Origin: an uncultured Bacteroidales bacterium
GTDB lineage: Bacteria; Bacteroidota; Bacteroidia; Bacteroidales; Bacteroidaceae
Assembly: GCA_937906165.1 (NCBI GenBank)
Contig: CALCYA010000133.1
Location: 1 to 6,159, forward strand
Direction: 5' to 3'
DNA length: 6,159 nucleotides
Shown: in pieces, positions 5,828 to 6,159 of the stretch
How positions within the stretch are numbered: the stretch's first letter is position 1
Layout: each line of letters starts with the position of its first letter
Program-made: the position numbers and the translations under genes
Notes under the pieces: generated by a model
What the model was told of the DNA's origin: nothing
Databases searched by the model: none
The model's input: only the letters and a program-made list of their open reading frames with translations

Positions 5828-5842
5828 GCGCCTATTAAAGAC
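5828..5842. repeat. Direct repeat GCGCCTATTAAAGAC, copy 1
   Basis: This 15-mer recurs 232 bases downstream at 6060-6074 as GCGCCCATTAAAGAC, one base different. The two copies bracket the double-hairpin element. The last seven bases also recur inverted at 5867-5873 (GTCTTTA). Function unknown. Confidence 0.65.
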
Positions 5843-5927
5843 AAGGGTTAAGGGGTGAGGACTCCAGTCTTTATATTAAAAATTCTACTATTAATTCACA
5901 GTATATATTTCAATCAAAGTTCACAGT

Positions 5928-5970
5928 GCTCCTCTTGATAAGAGGAGCTGTCACGTAGTGACTGAGGAGT
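5928..5970. repeat. Double-hairpin interspersed-type repeat element
   Basis: Two adjacent hairpins are visible. The first has perfect 9-bp arms GCTCCTCTT (5928-5936) and AAGAGGAGC (5940-5948) with a GAT loop. The second has 5-bp arms GTCAC (5950-5954) and GTGAC (5958-5962) with a GTA loop. It ends in TGAGGAGT (5963-5970), which could pair in place of the first hairpin's right arm. The second hairpin and tail recur inverted at 6144-6159 (14 of 16 bases). It resembles short structured intergenic repeats that I recall from gut Bacteroidales genomes; I cannot name the family. Confidence 0.65.
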
Positions 5971-6027
5971 AGAAAAGAAACAGAGGTGGAATAGAGGTTA
6001 AGGGCGAGAGGTTATGGGATTAGGGGC

Positions 6028-6054
6028 CCGTTTTCTCCTTTCCGTTTTCCGTTT
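6028..6054. repeat. Short CCGTTTTC tandem-like repeat
   Basis: CCGTTTTC occurs at 6028-6035 and 6042-6049, and a truncated CCGTTT follows at 6049-6054, within a pyrimidine-rich run. This is simple-sequence intergenic material with no clear function. Confidence 0.6.
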
Positions 6055-6059
6055 GTATA

Positions 6060-6074
6060 GCGCCCATTAAAGAC
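6060..6074. repeat. Direct repeat GCGCCCATTAAAGAC, copy 2
   Basis: This is the second copy of the 15-mer at 5828-5842, in the same orientation with one mismatch. It could be a duplicated target flank or simply a shared intergenic motif. Confidence 0.65.
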
Positions 6075-6097
6075 TCTCAACTATTGTCTCCCTTAAT

Positions 6098-6119
6098 AAA
6101 CTCCTCCACCGCAAGCGGT
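6098..6119. repeat. CTCCTCC half-element with ACCGC/GCGGT hairpin
   Basis: AAACTCCTCC (6098-6107) is followed by ACCGC-AA-GCGGT (6108-6119). The first ten bases recur exactly at 6142-6151, where a different stem-forming sequence follows. This seems to be a diverged member of the same structured repeat family as 5928-5970 (in reverse orientation), with the hairpin position kept but the stem bases changed. Confidence 0.5.
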
Positions 6120-6141
6120 CCCCCGGGCTGCTCCACTTTTA

Positions 6142-6159
6142 AAACTCCTCCGTCACTGC
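6142..6159. repeat. Inverted partial copy of the double-hairpin repeat, cut by window edge
   Basis: AAACTCCTCCGTCACTGC reaches the last base of the window. Read on the minus strand, 6159-6144 matches 5955-5970 at 14 of 16 positions, so this is the start of a second, inverted copy whose remaining hairpins should lie beyond the edge. Confidence 0.6.

Larger units (their letters stand above)
5802..6159. other. Gene-free repeat-rich intergenic region
   Basis: No convincing coding sequence exists on either strand from the end of the acetyltransferase to the window edge. The stretch is a patchwork of short repeats: GGGTTA-type heptamers, a 15-bp direct repeat, a double-hairpin element, purine-rich and pyrimidine-rich runs, and two half-copies of a CTCCTCC element. 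The segment 5871-5920 is plain AT-rich sequence in which I see no structure. I see no tRNA, riboswitch or clear promoter here. Confidence 0.8.

Noticed and set aside
5805..6030. Repeated GGGTTA-type motifs considered as a CRISPR array or telomere
   Set aside because: Units are only 7 bases, few, and without spacers of constant length, so not CRISPR; the window is not a replicon end, so not a telomere.
5802..6159. Possible attachment site or insertion sequence remnant
   Set aside because: No transposase or integrase fragment, no paired terminal inverted repeats of an IS, and the only tRNA is about 5.6 kb away without a matching 3'-end duplicate noticed here.

Overview
The window looks like ordinary chromosome from an anaerobic member of the Bacteroidota, most likely the order Bacteroidales. 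Three things point there: promoter-like -33/-7 motifs of the TTTG...TAnnTTTG type, start codons without a clear Shine-Dalgarno sequence, and protein families typical of gut fermenters. Genus cannot be fixed from the sequence alone.

Layout from left to right. A tRNA-Ser(UGA) lies on the minus strand (126-210), with its own promoter on the right and a hairpin terminator on the left. Everything after it reads on the plus strand. First comes a lipoprotein glycerophosphodiester phosphodiesterase (381-1187), then a TauE/SafE-family membrane permease (1271-1999) with its own promoter-like element. A 155-bp regulatory region rich in palindromes and direct repeats follows. It precedes pflB (2155-4383), a complete pyruvate formate-lyase with its Cys-Cys pair and its radical glycine. 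A strong hairpin terminator and three copies of a heptamer TAACCCA separate pflB from pflA (4463-5194), the radical-SAM activase. Nine bases later begins a hexapeptide-repeat sugar O-acetyltransferase of the Maa/LacA type (5204-5764), which closes the operon with a 38-bp perfect palindrome.

PflB and PflA form one functional system: PflA uses S-adenosylmethionine and a 4Fe-4S cluster to place the glycyl radical on PflB, which then splits pyruvate with CoA into acetyl-CoA and formate under anoxia. The terminator between them would let the enzyme be made in excess over its activase. The acetyltransferase appears to be co-transcribed but has no evident part in that chemistry.

The last ~395 bases hold no gene. 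They are a patchwork of intergenic repeats: GGGTTAT heptamers inverted relative to those before pflA, a 15-bp direct repeat, a double-hairpin element at 5928-5970, and two further related half-elements at 6098-6119 and 6142-6159. The second of these runs off the window edge. I see no CRISPR array, transposase, phage gene, toxin-antitoxin or defence system. The genes are well-known families. The less explained material is in the repeats and in the pflB control region.
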